A DNA stretch of 64,000 nucleotides from JABCPO02 sp963542845 (GTDB lineage: Bacteria > Bacillota > Clostridia > TANB77 > CAG-508): positions 43,323 through 107,322 of the forward strand of contig CAUTZA010000004.1 in NCBI GenBank assembly GCA_963542845.1, given 5' to 3'. Under the pieces are notes generated by a model. It was not told the DNA's origin and searched no databases. It saw only the letters and a program-made list of their open reading frames with translations. Position numbers and translations under genes: made by a program. This document shows, piece by piece, positions 48,302 to 56,891 of this stretch (positions within the stretch are counted from its first letter, which is position 1; every line of letters begins with the position of its first letter).

Positions 48302-48688
48302 TTATTTTCCCCTTTCCTTTCTAAAGCGTTCGAACCTCTTCTCACATCTTTCTTCTATTTCTTGTTTTAACTTTTCTATTATTTCCTTATGTTTTTTATA
48401 GTTTTTTACTTGTTCTTTATTAAAATTTTTATAAATTTTAATTGTATCTTCTAAAAAATTACTTATAACCTCTTTATGTTTCCCTTTATATTCTGTTTCT
48501 TCTATTGGTTTTTCTAACATTATAATTACTTTCTTAAAATTATCTATACTTAATTCTTTGTAGTCCTTAAGAGTATTTTCTAAAGAATTTATTTCAATAA
48601 TTTCCCAATAATCATATCCTAGTGCAGTAAATCTATCTATAAAAATTTCTTTTGGTTCTTCTGTTAATTCTTCTTCATCCATATACAT
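48302..48688 (-). CDS. Hypothetical phage protein, helical
   Basis: A 128-residue acidic-to-basic helical protein (LTEEPKEIFIDRFTALGYDYWEII; NFLEDTIKIYKNFNKEQVKNYKK). No domain recognised. Confidence 0.5.
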   Translation of the reverse strand: MYMDEEELTEEPKEIFIDRFTALGYDYWEIIEINSLENTLKDYKELSIDNFKKVIIMLEKPIEETEYKGKHKEVISNFLEDTIKIYKNFNKEQVKNYKKHKEIIEKLKQEIEERCEKRFERFRKERGK

Positions 48689-48706
48689 TTCTAACTCCTT
48701 TATATA

Positions 48707-49213
48707 TTACTTATCTATATATTCATCTATTATGTTTTCATTATTCATTATTCCATAATTATTATTTTTTGCTCTTTGGTATTCTTCATCTTTCTTTGAT
48801 ATATCCATTAAGTCAAATTCATTTGCATTAAATAAGTCTATTATTAATGGGTCTAAAAACTTATATACATTACCACCATATTGATTTTTAACAATAAAGT
48901 TATGTAGTTCTTTTTCTTTTTCGTATTGTATAAAATATTTATTATTTATTTTTGATAAATTTTTCATATAAGGACCATAGACTCCTGCTTTAAATCCTGT
49001 ATCAAACAAATATTCGCTATAGTCTTCTAATCCGTCTACTTCAATCTTATCAATATTATTCTTTCCCATTCTTACATAAGCTCCCCAATATGCAAAACAA
49101 AAATATAATACTTTATTCATCTTTAATATTGATATATCTTCACCATATTGTTCTTTATATCTAATAGCTAAATAATCAGCAAATGTTATAAGATTATACA
49201 CTGTCTCTTTCAT
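48707..49213 (-). CDS. Panacea-like (GepA/SocA) domain protein
   Basis: A 168-residue protein. The start NLITFADYLAIRYKEQYGEDISILKMNKVLYFCFAYWGAY resembles Panacea-domain proteins (SocA and GepA group), which act as antitoxins or phage adaptor proteins. The remaining sequence (DTGFKAGVYGPYMKNL, NANEFDLMDISKKDEEY) is consistent. No toxin gene is identifiable beside it. Moderate confidence only. Confidence 0.55.
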   Translation of the reverse strand: MKETVYNLITFADYLAIRYKEQYGEDISILKMNKVLYFCFAYWGAYVRMGKNNIDKIEVDGLEDYSEYLFDTGFKAGVYGPYMKNLSKINNKYFIQYEKEKELHNFIVKNQYGGNVYKFLDPLIIDLFNANEFDLMDISKKDEEYQRAKNNNYGIMNNENIIDEYIDK

Positions 49214-49516
49214 TTATTTCCCCTTTTCTCCTGTAAATTTTTCTAATCTATATTCTCCAATTGAATAACCTGTTGGCTCTTCAGATTCCTCTTCTTTTAT
49301 CCATTCTTCTAGTTGTTGTCTTTGTATTCTATAATGTCCTCCTCCATACTCTAGGTCTCTATATGTACTAACATATTCTTCAAATGTTCCATCTATATAA
49401 CGAACACATATAAATTCATGACCACTTAAAACATAAACATCTATACAATTTATTTCTTTGTCTCCAGTATCAACTTCAGTTGCTGTAAATTCATCATTGT
49501 ATATATTAAACTTCAT
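49214..49516 (-). CDS. Hypothetical phage protein
   Basis: A 100-residue acidic protein (INCIDVYVLSGHEFICVRYIDGTFEEYVS; QQLEEWIKEEESEEPTGYS). No known domain. It abuts the Panacea gene end to end. Confidence 0.5.
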   Translation of the reverse strand: MKFNIYNDEFTATEVDTGDKEINCIDVYVLSGHEFICVRYIDGTFEEYVSTYRDLEYGGGHYRIQRQQLEEWIKEEESEEPTGYSIGEYRLEKFTGEKGK

Positions 49517-49534
49517 TTTATTTTCCTTCCCTTT

Positions 49535-49990
49535 TTAATTGTCTAATAAGTCTTTTATTTCATCTAGTGTCATATCTCTTAATTTTGATAATTTAACTGT
49601 TTCTTCTGAATCATTTTCTATATGCCTTAATATAAATCTAAAATCTGGTTTATGATCTATTGTTTTTATTGCTTCTGTTATTACTTCATCTGTTGGATTT
49701 TCTATAAATTTTATATTGTCTCCTTCTTTTGTTACTGCTTGCAATTGCACTTCTTCATTTGGATTTTTTATATACTCTATATTAAAACCAAAATATTTTA
49801 CTGCCTTTAATTGCATTTCCTTTGTAGAGTTATTTATGTATAGAATATCTCCTTCTTCTAATTTTATTGCCTCTATCTGCTCTTTTTCTGAGGCAATATA
49901 TACTTTATATTCTGGTGATTCTTTTATATCTTCCCACACTTCCTTACCTCTTAATTCTATTACTTTCTTTTTAAATTCACTTAATTTCAT
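49535..49990 (-). CDS. Repeat protein with YIKNPNEE units, paralogue of the 47576-48037 product
   Basis: A 151-residue protein with repeats ILYINNSTKEMQLKAVKYFG, NIEYIKNPNEEVQLQAVTKEG and KFIENPTDEVITEAI, followed by FRFILRHIENDSEE. It shares its start with the 47576 product but has a longer, charged end. Confidence 0.6.
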   Translation of the reverse strand: MKLSEFKKKVIELRGKEVWEDIKESPEYKVYIASEKEQIEAIKLEEGDILYINNSTKEMQLKAVKYFGFNIEYIKNPNEEVQLQAVTKEGDNIKFIENPTDEVITEAIKTIDHKPDFRFILRHIENDSEETVKLSKLRDMTLDEIKDLLDN

Positions 49991-49993
49991 TTT

Positions 49994-50207
49994 TTACTCC
50001 TTCAAATTATATTTTTTCTTATATCTGTTACACCTTTCTTTTAATGTGTCTATATTATATTGTTTATACTTTATATATGCTTCAGTAAAAACTTTTGTCC
50101 ATTCATTAAAAAAATCATCTGGTTTTGCATTTTCAAAGTTATCTTTTAATTTTTTTTAACTCTTTTTCTTTACTACTTATTATGTTCTTTAATAATTCAT
50201 TTCTCAT
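49994..50207 (-). CDS. Small phage protein with a homopolymer frameshift (not CGG)
   Basis: From ATG at 50207 the frame reads RNELLKNIISSKEKELKKIKR and stops. A +1 change in a run of eight A (50150-50157) would continue as KDNFENAKPDDFFNEWTKVFTEAYIKYKQYN to a stop, about 70 residues of plausible coding sequence. No CGG is involved, so this is either a sequencing error or mutation in a homopolymer, or slippage. The first part overlaps the preceding gene. Confidence 0.45.
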
Positions 50208-50433
50208 TTTTATACCTCTCTAATATTTTTTTATATTTATCCTTTATTAGTTTAAAATTATCACTATTTCTTTTTTTCTCTTCTAAGAATTCATTTAATA
50301 TTTTTATACATAAATTAGAAAATTTTGCATTATTTTTATTTTCTTCTATAAATTTAACTATTCTTTTATAATCTTTTTCATTGTTTTCTATTTCTCCTTT
50401 TATACCTTCTAATATTGTTTCTAATAATTCCAT
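50197..50433 (-). CDS. Hypothetical phage coiled-coil protein
   Basis: A 78-residue helical, charged protein (ELLETILEGIKGEIENNEKDY, KKILERYKNEK). No family recognised. Confidence 0.5.
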   Translation of the reverse strand: MELLETILEGIKGEIENNEKDYKRIVKFIEENKNNAKFSNLCIKILNEFLEEKKRNSDNFKLIKDKYKKILERYKNEK

Positions 50434-50449
50434 TTTTCTTCGCCTCCTT

Positions 50450-50701
50450 TTAATACTCGTTTATTATTTCGTCTATTCGCTTTCTTGCAACTTTATTGTA
50501 ATATGGACTTTTACCTATTATAAGTTTAAGCATATCAACTGCTTCTTTGATATTCTTAATTCTTTTTGAAGCATCCTTCAAAGCATCCTTATACTGATCT
50601 ACTTTTATACATTCATCTGTAAGTAGTTTTGCCTGCAGCTCAATTATCTCATATGCTTCTTGTAACTTTTTCTCACAAGTCAATGTTTCATTCTCCTCCA
50701 T
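50450..50701 (-). CDS. Hypothetical phage coiled-coil protein
   Basis: An 83-residue helical protein (CEKKLQEAYEIIELQAKLL, ASKRIKNIKEAVDMLKLI). It is the first gene downstream of the probable replication origin. Confidence 0.5.
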   Translation of the reverse strand: MEENETLTCEKKLQEAYEIIELQAKLLTDECIKVDQYKDALKDASKRIKNIKEAVDMLKLIIGKSPYYNKVARKRIDEIINEY

Positions 50702-51150
50702 CTCATTTACTCCTTTCTTTTGTATAATTACACTTTTTTTCTATAATTACGGTTTTAAAAAAAATGTAATGTCCCCCTTTCTTACTCTTTCATAGGATAA
50801 GAGTTTTTTTATTTTATTATTACAGTTTTTTTCCTATCCTTTTATATTTATTATTATTTCTCTTTTCTTATTACTTTATATTCTCTTATTATAGTAAAAT
50901 AAGTGTAATATGTAATTTACATACTGTAATTATTGAAATATCAGCAATTACAGTTTTAATTACACTTTATTTTTCACTTTAAAGTGTAATTGAAATTTAC
51001 CAACTTTCCCCAAATATCAATATTCTTATATTTACATAATTTTTCAAAATTACACTTTTTAAAAAAATTATGTTTACCACTTTCAAGTAATCGCAATCAA
51101 TTTGCAATTACACTTTTTTTATATCTTCAAATACCCTTACACTTTTTTGT
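50702..51150. other. Iteron-rich region, probable prophage replication origin
   Basis: Between the replication and accessory genes lies an AT-rich stretch, the part up to 51107 without a gene. It contains about eight copies of AATTACACTTT or close variants (AATTACAGTTT, ATTACGGTTT, CTTACACTTT) near 50727, 50745, 50820, 50960, 50968, 51050, 51105 and 51137, and an inverted copy (AAAGTGTAATT) near 50989. Repeated short sites beside the primase-helicase gene fit an initiator-binding origin. The last copies overlap the 3' end of that gene. Confidence 0.55.
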
Positions 51151-52959
51151 TCTCTAAAAACTACTTTTATATCAAAACCGTTTTGATTTTATTAATCTAG
51201 TAAATTTATTTTTAGACTGAGGTTTAATATTATTTTGTATACAGTAGAAGTCATACATGTTGTATAGTTCTATGGTAGAAGTATTATCTATCTCTCCTTC
51301 ATATTCTTCTAAAAATCCTAGAACACTATCGCTCTCAATGTAATATTCTCTTAAAGTATCTTCTACTTTCTTACTCTTTGATAGTTCCATGTGATTTGTA
51401 AGTATCCTATTAACACCATCTAATGCAAGTCTAAGTATATAACTCTTAGCATTTTCGCTACTTAGCAACTTATCCAGGTCATAGATTTTGTTAACTACTT
51501 TGTTTTCAAACGGAATTATTATAAGTCTTCTCTTTATCCCCTCTGTCTTATCCTTAAATACTGGTACCTCATTACAGGTAAATACTAATGTAGCTGTATT
51601 TTTTATTGTTACAGGCTGCGAATATATCGCTCTTACAGTAATTGTATTTCCTGATGCCATAGTTTTTAACACCTTTGTTTTTTCAAGATAATTAGGGTCA
51701 ATATCATCAGCTATATTAATTATTTTACCTATCAATGAAACTACCTGAGTACCATCTTCAAATCCTGTTATGTCAATGTGCGAAGATAAGTTATTTGCAA
51801 ATGCTGTTAACATTTCCACAAATGTAGACTTACCGTTATTACCTGATCCACTTAAGACAAATATCTTATGTGGAAAATTATTTATCATTATTGTATGTCC
51901 TAATATTTCTTCTATTAAATTTCTTATTTCCTTATCACCATTTGCTATAAAGTTTATAAAATCATCTACATATTTGTCATATGCATTCTCATCATATTTC
52001 ACATCTAAATAAAATGGTGTAAATCCTATATCCATGTTGACTACTGTATCGTCAACTATTATTCCATTTCTTATTCTTACATTAAAATCATCATGTGTAA
52101 TCTTCTCAGCATATACTTCAAGCTGACTTAAAAGTTCTTTCCACTGTGTAGTTTTAAGTTGCACTTTTTGGTAAACTCTACGCCTTAGTTCATTTTCATC
52201 TCTTGAAAATTTTATTCCATCCCTAAAGTATAATATTTCCTTATATAACTTTACTTCAAACTTTCTCGCTACCCATCTTGAAAGCTCTAACACATTGGTA
52301 GAATCTCCTTGATATTCTTCTTGAGCATCTACATCTATCTTAAGTACACTATTAACTATATTTGCGACTTCTTTTTCTCCCATAGGAGTATCGAATATTT
52401 TTTCATTAATAAACTTTGCAACAGCCTCTAACAATCTTATATCTCTATATTTAGGATTATTACTTATACACCTTAACTGTGCATATAGTGCATTATTTCT
52501 TCCATCTCCATCTTTCAATCCTGTTATATTTTTTGCTTTTGGCATAGGATAAAGTATGAAAGGTAGTTCCGTTAACGTCTCAAAATCTATTATTGCCTTA
52601 TTACGGTCTCTTTCTCTTCCATGCCTTTTAACTATACCATACGCTTTATTGCCTGTTTTATAATCAACCTGGAAGCCTCCTACAGTGATTTTATCTGTAC
52701 CTGCTGAAACTTTTAATTCCTTAGGTCTTTTATAATACAAGTGTACACCTCTATCTGTTTTTACTGTAAGGGTAGGGTATTTAGTTTGAATGTGTTCAAT
52801 AATTCTTTTTTCATTCTCATTATCTCCATCAAAGTCAACTAATACTACATTTGAATTAAGCAATATACCTGCATTATCAATTTTAGTGATATCAATTACA
52901 ATAGTATCAAAATTGGTCTTTGGTGTTTTGTCATCATTAAGTTCAATATACTTATTCAT
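51108..52959 (-). CDS. Phage primase-helicase (P4/SF3 type), one CGG +1 shift near the end
   Basis: Replication protein. The N-terminal primase-like part shows NVVLVDFDGD and VKTDRGVHLYYKRP, the SF3 helicase part shows Walker A SGSGNNGKSTFVEML and IINIADDIDPNYL. The straight frame would end LIKSKRF. Skipping C of the in-frame CGG at 51180-51178 (AAA-C-GGT) gives KSKGFDIKVVFREQKSVRVFEDIKKV, a typical C-terminal winged-helix ending. Repaired length is 616 residues. The 3' end lies within the iteron region. Confidence 0.85.
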
Positions 52960-54674
52960 AACTCCTTCCCTTCTTTTATAAAATTATTTTTTATTAATTC
53001 AATATAATAGTTAAGATCTAACTTTTTTTTATCAAATACTCTTAAATCTTCATTATGTATTATTGAATGATTTGATGTATTTGCTATCTTTTGGAAACTA
53101 TTGCCTTTTTTCTTGTAGATTCCTCCGTGGTTATTATCTGTTGTTGCAAATACTCTGTTAACCTTTTGTGCTTTTTTCATCTGTCCTTTATATTCATAAA
53201 ATATGCCATCATATGAAGAACCTATCTTACAAATAATTTGAAAAGATTCTAATTTATTTTCTTTGTACAGATTCAAAACTGTTGCTTCTGGTGATATACC
53301 TTTTATATAGTAGTTTACTAGTCCCGTGTCTATTATGCTTAAATTATTTTGTATATAATTTCCACCATCAAACTTTGCAAATCTACCTTTTGCATATATT
53401 CTTCCATCTTCAAAAAGTACAACATAGTTATTTACATCTCTTTGTATAACCTTTGTGACATAATCTACATCGAATTTTAGTCTCATTCTCTTTGAAAAAT
53501 CTTCTATTATATTTGTTATAGTCTTTAAATTTTCTTCCTTGTATTTAATTATTATTCCATCTGTGTTTGATTGTATAAGTTTTGAATATTTTCCTAACTC
53601 TAGTATTAACTGTGTAAGTATCAACTGTCCGTTTATGCAAATGTTATTTGCTTGCTTTGGATCATATAGTCTATTAAATTTTGACTTCATTGCTCCAAAT
53701 GTAGAGTTTAATATTATTTTGTATATACCTTGTCTAGGATCATTTTGTTTCTTATACTCTAATCTTTTTTCTTTTATTATTTTATATAATTGAGGCTCTA
53801 TACTGTTTCTACTCATATAATTTCCTTCAATTATTAACGATGGATAAAAGCTTGAAACATCTATGTGTAAGAATTTTCCTGTTCCTATATAATTATTTAA
53901 TGCTCCATGTAATCCACCAAATCCATAAATGTGTTCTACTCCTAAAATATTACTAGTAAATTGTCTTGCTTCTATTTCTTTGTAATCTACTCCATTTAAA
54001 TAATCTCTTTTTGCTTTATTATAAAAGTTAATTATATCTTTAGGTATTATATTTAAGTTTAACCCTTGATAATATTCAAACTTAAGTCTATCATCATCTA
54101 TGGTATTAGATTCACATTTTAATACAGTACTTGCTAAATTTGCTCTAGTAAGTCTTATACTTTTAAGTGGTAAATTAAATTCTTTAATTATTTCTACTTT
54201 AGATTTGTAATAATCTTCCCTTATCTTAAATATATACTCAGTGTGAATAACATCGTTTATACAGTATTTAATAACCTCATTTATTTCATCATCTGTAAGA
54301 TTTCTGTCTAATTTAAAATCAATAGGCGTTTCTATTATGGAATATCCTAAATTTCCTTCTATAGCTTTAAGTGATACATTAGAAGGCAATTCTTGCATCA
54401 TATCTAATGTAATCATATTTAGTCTTACTTTTTGTTTTATCCCTCTTAATATTTCATGTGATACTATATAAGGATCTTTTCCTAATAATATGCTCGCTAA
54501 GACTACATCATCAAAATTGTAATTATTAAATCCTATTAATATCTTTTTTCTATTTTTATTAATGTAGTCTTTAAGCTCTAGCACATCATTACATATGACT
54601 CTAAAATCATCTTTTTCTTTAAATACTATCATCCAATCATATTTAAAAACTTCAATATCATATGTAATATACAT
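52956..54674 (-). CDS. Phage DNA polymerase, family B type
   Basis: A 572-residue polymerase. The 3'-5' exonuclease part begins with ITYDIEVFKYDW and has ILIGFNNYNFDD. Polymerase motif A is LHIDVSSFYPSLI, motif B KIILNSTFGAMKSK and motif C SNTDGIIIKY. It is shorter than cellular family B enzymes, as phage versions can be. It overlaps the primase gene by four bases. CGG triplets here are out of phase. Confidence 0.85.
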   Translation of the reverse strand: MYITYDIEVFKYDWMIVFKEKDDFRVICNDVLELKDYINKNRKKILIGFNNYNFDDVVLASILLGKDPYIVSHEILRGIKQKVRLNMITLDMMQELPSNVSLKAIEGNLGYSIIETPIDFKLDRNLTDDEINEVIKYCINDVIHTEYIFKIREDYYKSKVEIIKEFNLPLKSIRLTRANLASTVLKCESNTIDDDRLKFEYYQGLNLNIIPKDIINFYNKAKRDYLNGVDYKEIEARQFTSNILGVEHIYGFGGLHGALNNYIGTGKFLHIDVSSFYPSLIIEGNYMSRNSIEPQLYKIIKEKRLEYKKQNDPRQGIYKIILNSTFGAMKSKFNRLYDPKQANNICINGQLILTQLILELGKYSKLIQSNTDGIIIKYKEENLKTITNIIEDFSKRMRLKFDVDYVTKVIQRDVNNYVVLFEDGRIYAKGRFAKFDGGNYIQNNLSIIDTGLVNYYIKGISPEATVLNLYKENKLESFQIICKIGSSYDGIFYEYKGQMKKAQKVNRVFATTDNNHGGIYKKKGNSFQKIANTSNHSIIHNEDLRVFDKKKLDLNYYIELIKNNFIKEGKEL

Positions 54675-54684
54675 ATCTCCTCCA

Positions 54685-55209
54685 TTATACTAATGGTACT
54701 TGACCTATTTCTTTTTTATCAAATTCAATATCTGGTTCTGTTTGTAAATCTTCTTCAGTTATTGTAAATACATCATTTTTTTCAAGTTTGTATTCTGCAT
54801 ATCCTTTGTCATTTGTTGTTTTTTCTAATATTACAGGTGTATTATTAAGCATTCCTAAAGCTCCTACTAAAATATCTGTATTTGCAAAGTGTTCGGGTTT
54901 TATGTTTAACCCTAATGTTGTAACTGTGTGGTATAATTTTTTAGCATTAAATTTCTTCATTTGCCCTCCTAATACATACCCTACAAATATATCTCTCATT
55001 CCTATTTCTGGAGACATTACACTTACTACTAAGCTAATTAAAGGTAATTTCTTTTCTCTAGTTAAAGTATATCTTGCTCCTGCTATAGCTCCTTCATATC
55101 TTCCATCTGGTATTTCCTCAAATGCTGCTGTTGGTTCTTCTGTAGGATCATATCCTAACATTTCATCTACTAATCCTAAATCTACTGCTTCTATTTTATT
55201 TTCTTCCAT
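54685..55209 (-). CDS. Phage DUF669-like protein, probable ssDNA-binding
   Basis: A 174-residue acidic protein with FEEIPDGRYEGAIAGARYTLTREKKLPLISLVVSV and KYKTVTTLGL-type segments. It lies between the recombinase ATPase and the polymerase, the place of phage single-strand binding proteins (DUF669). Function is inferred from position and general likeness. Confidence 0.55.
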   Translation of the reverse strand: MEENKIEAVDLGLVDEMLGYDPTEEPTAAFEEIPDGRYEGAIAGARYTLTREKKLPLISLVVSVMSPEIGMRDIFVGYVLGGQMKKFNAKKLYHTVTTLGLNIKPEHFANTDILVGALGMLNNTPVILEKTTNDKGYAEYKLEKNDVFTITEEDLQTEPDIEFDKKEIGQVPLV

Positions 55210-55233
55210 TTTTTCTTTTCTCCTATTCTATTT

Positions 55234-55938
55234 CTATCTTTTTTGCATCATTGTTGGCATTTCTATTTTAAATGCTCCTGTTATTGTCTTCATGATTTCT
55301 CTCATTTTCTCATCTTTTATATCATTTAAAGTATAGTCATCTCTTCTATTTGTTGCTAACCTATAATATGAGTTTCCTCTTTTTGTACATCTAACTACTA
55401 AGTCGCATCTTCCCATTGTGATATTTAAGTACTTTTGATCTAATGATGGTTCAAATTCTTGTTCTTCTTTTCCTGCTTTTATATGTGATATAAAAATGAT
55501 ATTTCTATCCATTCCGCTTAATATCATCATTGTATTTTTCCATATAGAAGTACTTTGTGTATATCCTTGTCCAAATGGTATATCTCCAATTGTTTCTGCT
55601 ATCTTATTGTTTTTTGCTTCCTTAGCTTTTTTGTTATATTCTTCTATAATATAGTTATCTAAAAGTGTTCTTATATCATCTACAAGATCTATTATTATAG
55701 TTTTATATGTATCTTTATTTTGTTGTAACTCTTTTACAACTTCTATAAATACTCTCCAATCTGTTATTGTAACTGAAGGTGTATCTACTTTTCTGTCATT
55801 TCCATCTGTATTTAATAATAATGGAGATTCAAAACTTTTTGCTAGGTAAGTCTTACCTGTCATACTATCTCCCCATATTAAGAATATCTTAGGTGTTATA
55901 TCTTTTATTTTTGGTTTGTTTTCTGGTAATAAACTCAT
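55234..55938 (-). CDS. Sak4-like RecA-fold ATPase
   Basis: A 234-residue P-loop protein. Walker A is IWGDSMTGKTYLAKSF, Walker B region IIIDLVDDIRTLL and later IIFISHIKAGKEEQEFEP. These fit phage nucleotide-binding/Sak4 single-strand annealing recombinases. It works with the neighbouring YqaJ exonuclease in recombination. Confidence 0.75.
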   Translation of the reverse strand: MSLLPENKPKIKDITPKIFLIWGDSMTGKTYLAKSFESPLLLNTDGNDRKVDTPSVTITDWRVFIEVVKELQQNKDTYKTIIIDLVDDIRTLLDNYIIEEYNKKAKEAKNNKIAETIGDIPFGQGYTQSTSIWKNTMMILSGMDRNIIFISHIKAGKEEQEFEPSLDQKYLNITMGRCDLVVRCTKRGNSYYRLATNRRDDYTLNDIKDEKMREIMKTITGAFKIEMPTMMQKR

Positions 55939-55949
55939 TTCTTGCCTCC

Positions 55950-56891
55950 TTATTTATTATTTATTGTTACTTTTATATACCCTTTTGTTTTTGTTTCTTT
56001 ATAATCAACTAAATCTTTATATAAGTCTCTATCTTTCTTCAAAAGCTCATCAAAGTCTATTGTTTTAGAAATTCTAACACTTGGAGTTATTCTACTAATA
56101 GTAAAGTCCGAATTTTTGAATCTATTTAATAACTTCATTTCCATTTCTTCATTTACTTTCTCTTTCATTTTTTTAAATGTTTCTATTATTTGTTCTGCCT
56201 TATTTACTTCATTAAGCATATTTTTCATTTCATCTATAGCATTTATAAGATTTTCTCCTAGATATACTTTTCTTGCTTTTTCTTCATCATTTTCTTCTTT
56301 TAAGATTCTCATAACTTCCTTAAAGTCTAGTATTCTTTTATAATATTTTTCCCATTTTTCATTATCTCTTTCAAATACATGTATAACTATATTCTCAGGA
56401 TTAAAATCCAAATTAAAATCATAATCATTATAGTTTACTGGATCTATTCCTATAAAGAAATCATCAGGTCTTTTATATCCTATTAATACACAACTAGGAA
56501 TATTAAACATTTCCATATAGAACCTACATTGTGGCTCATAATAATTTACATCTAATTCTTTCCCAAATGTTTTTATTTCAATTAAAGGATAATTTGAAGA
56601 TAAATCTAACCCGTCACAATTACCTCTAAGTCCTCTTTCATTGTCTATCTTTGTTGCTTCTTTATAATTACATTTGTATAATCTACTTATGTAGTCTCTA
56701 ATGTGTTTTTCCATTTTACTACCATAATATGTATATTGATTACCTGTAAATGTTTTAGGTATGATATTTAATTTTTCTTTTGCAAATTCAATTATATCTT
56801 TGTCTGCTAGCCCTAATATATATGGCATATCACTACCACCTATATATTTGTCTCTATTTAGAATTACACTATTACTTTTCTCTATTTCCAT
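55950..56891 (-). CDS. YqaJ-type viral recombinase exonuclease
   Basis: A 313-residue protein with YIGGSDMPYILGL at the start, the nuclease core GLRGNCDGLDL, IEIKTFGKELD and YEPQCRFYMEMF. This is the lambda-exonuclease-like PD-(D/E)XK fold. A helical tail of about 100 residues follows. It pairs with the Sak4-like protein. Confidence 0.82.
   Translation of the reverse strand: MEIEKSNSVILNRDKYIGGSDMPYILGLADKDIIEFAKEKLNIIPKTFTGNQYTYYGSKMEKHIRDYISRLYKCNYKEATKIDNERGLRGNCDGLDLSSNYPLIEIKTFGKELDVNYYEPQCRFYMEMFNIPSCVLIGYKRPDDFFIGIDPVNYNDYDFNLDFNPENIVIHVFERDNEKWEKYYKRILDFKEVMRILKEENDEEKARKVYLGENLINAIDEMKNMLNEVNKAEQIIETFKKMKEKVNEEMEMKLLNRFKNSDFTISRITPSVRISKTIDFDELLKKDRDLYKDLVDYKETKTKGYIKVTINNK

Noticed and set aside
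2947..51180. Simple reassignment of CGG to another amino acid
   Set aside because: A reassigned three-base codon would not change frame, whereas the downstream frame is always +1.
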